This document shows positions 5,294 to 5,605 of a DNA stretch of 5,605 bases, piece after piece (the stretch's first letter is position 1; every line of letters starts with the position of its first letter). The position numbers and the translations under genes were made by a program. The notes beneath the pieces are model-generated. The model searched no databases and was not told where the DNA came from. It saw only the letters and a list, made by a program, of their open reading frames with translations. The stretch spans positions 1 through 5,605 of the forward strand of contig JAIXPR010000112.1 in NCBI GenBank assembly GCA_027486155.1. The letters are read 5' to 3'. The stretch is from Pseudomonadota bacterium. Its GTDB lineage: Bacteria > Bdellovibrionota_C > UBA2361 > OMII01.

Positions 5294-5605
5294 TTACTTA
5301 GCCTTCTTGGCTTTTTTCTCTTCCTTCTCGGCCTTTGGCGCGTCAACGTACTGAACGCTAGTCTTCGCCATCAGGTGCTCAAGGATCTTGGTTCGTCGAA
5401 CCTCAAGCAAGAAGGACATGATCCGGCTCTTATCGAGCAACGCCTTGCGAGTTGCTTCCACAGTGGATCCGTTCTGTTCAGCTATGCGCTGTATCATCTT
5501 GTCACGATCTGCCTCTTCAACCTTAATCTCCTCGGATGAGCCGACTCGGTCGATGATGATTGCGCAACGGATACGATTAAGCGCGAACTCCTCGAACTGC
5601 GCGCG
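5294..5605 (-). CDS. tig: Trigger factor, C-terminal part (truncated by the window edge)
   Basis: Trigger factor is the ribosome-bound chaperone that meets nascent chains at the exit tunnel. Only the last 103 codons plus TAA lie in the window. The frame is open through 5605, so the start is further right. The segment is helical and charged, with the C-terminal-domain pattern of family members: a conserved-looking hydrophobic helix (MSFLLEVRRTKILEHLMAKT) near the end, followed by a Lys/Glu/Ala-rich tail ending KKAKKAK. The ribosome-binding and peptidyl-prolyl isomerase domains are not in view. Identification rests on this C-terminal pattern together with its position directly upstream of clpP-clpX-lon on the same strand, the classical tig context. 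The ATG at 5497 is an internal Met, not the gene start. Confidence 0.88.
   Translation of the reverse strand, partial: RAQFEEFALNRIRCAIIIDRVGSSEEIKVEEADRDKMIQRIAEQNGSTVEATRKALLDKSRIMSFLLEVRRTKILEHLMAKTSVQYVDAPKAEKEEKKAKKAK

Overview
The window is a bacterial core-genome segment carrying the protein quality-control cluster, read right to left on the minus strand: the 3' end of tig (trigger factor), then clpP, clpX and lon. Every gene shows intact catalytic motifs, with no frameshift and no mobile element. The order tig-clpP-clpX-lon is widespread in Proteobacteria. The Lon and ClpX sequences look most like those of deltaproteobacterial lineages in the old broad sense (Myxococcota, Bdellovibrionota, Desulfobacterota or SAR324-like). 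That placement is an impression from the protein sequences, not a search result. Base composition looks balanced, and the 3' UTRs hold several strong RNA hairpins.

Layout from right to left. 5605-5294: C-terminal 103 codons of tig, whose 5' part lies outside the window. 5293-5051: tig-clpP gap with an 11-bp hairpin just after the tig stop, a GC-rich hairpin, and a hairpin in the probable clpP leader. 5050-4448: clpP, starting at an internal ATG rather than the upstream GTG. 4447-4429: 19-nt gap with a strong ribosome binding site. 4428-3169: clpX. 3168-2592: a 577-nt gap holding the clpX terminator, built as a symmetric bidirectional structure, a candidate small RNA gene on the plus strand with a good sigma70-like promoter, and a tandem 20-bp repeat just upstream of lon. 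2591-129: lon. 128-1: a strong lon terminator hairpin and a second related hairpin.

The genes work together. Trigger factor binds nascent chains at the ribosome exit. ClpX unfolds selected proteins and feeds them into the ClpP barrel, while Lon combines unfoldase and protease in one chain. clpP and clpX are almost certainly co-transcribed. The terminator after clpX implies that lon has its own promoter, which I could not locate with confidence.

The protein-coding part is ordinary. The least explained part is the clpX-lon intergenic region (2592-3168), where a promoter, a chain of self-complementary stems and a terminator-like hairpin line up on the plus strand as a possible undescribed RNA of roughly 210-240 nt. 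This is inference from sequence only.
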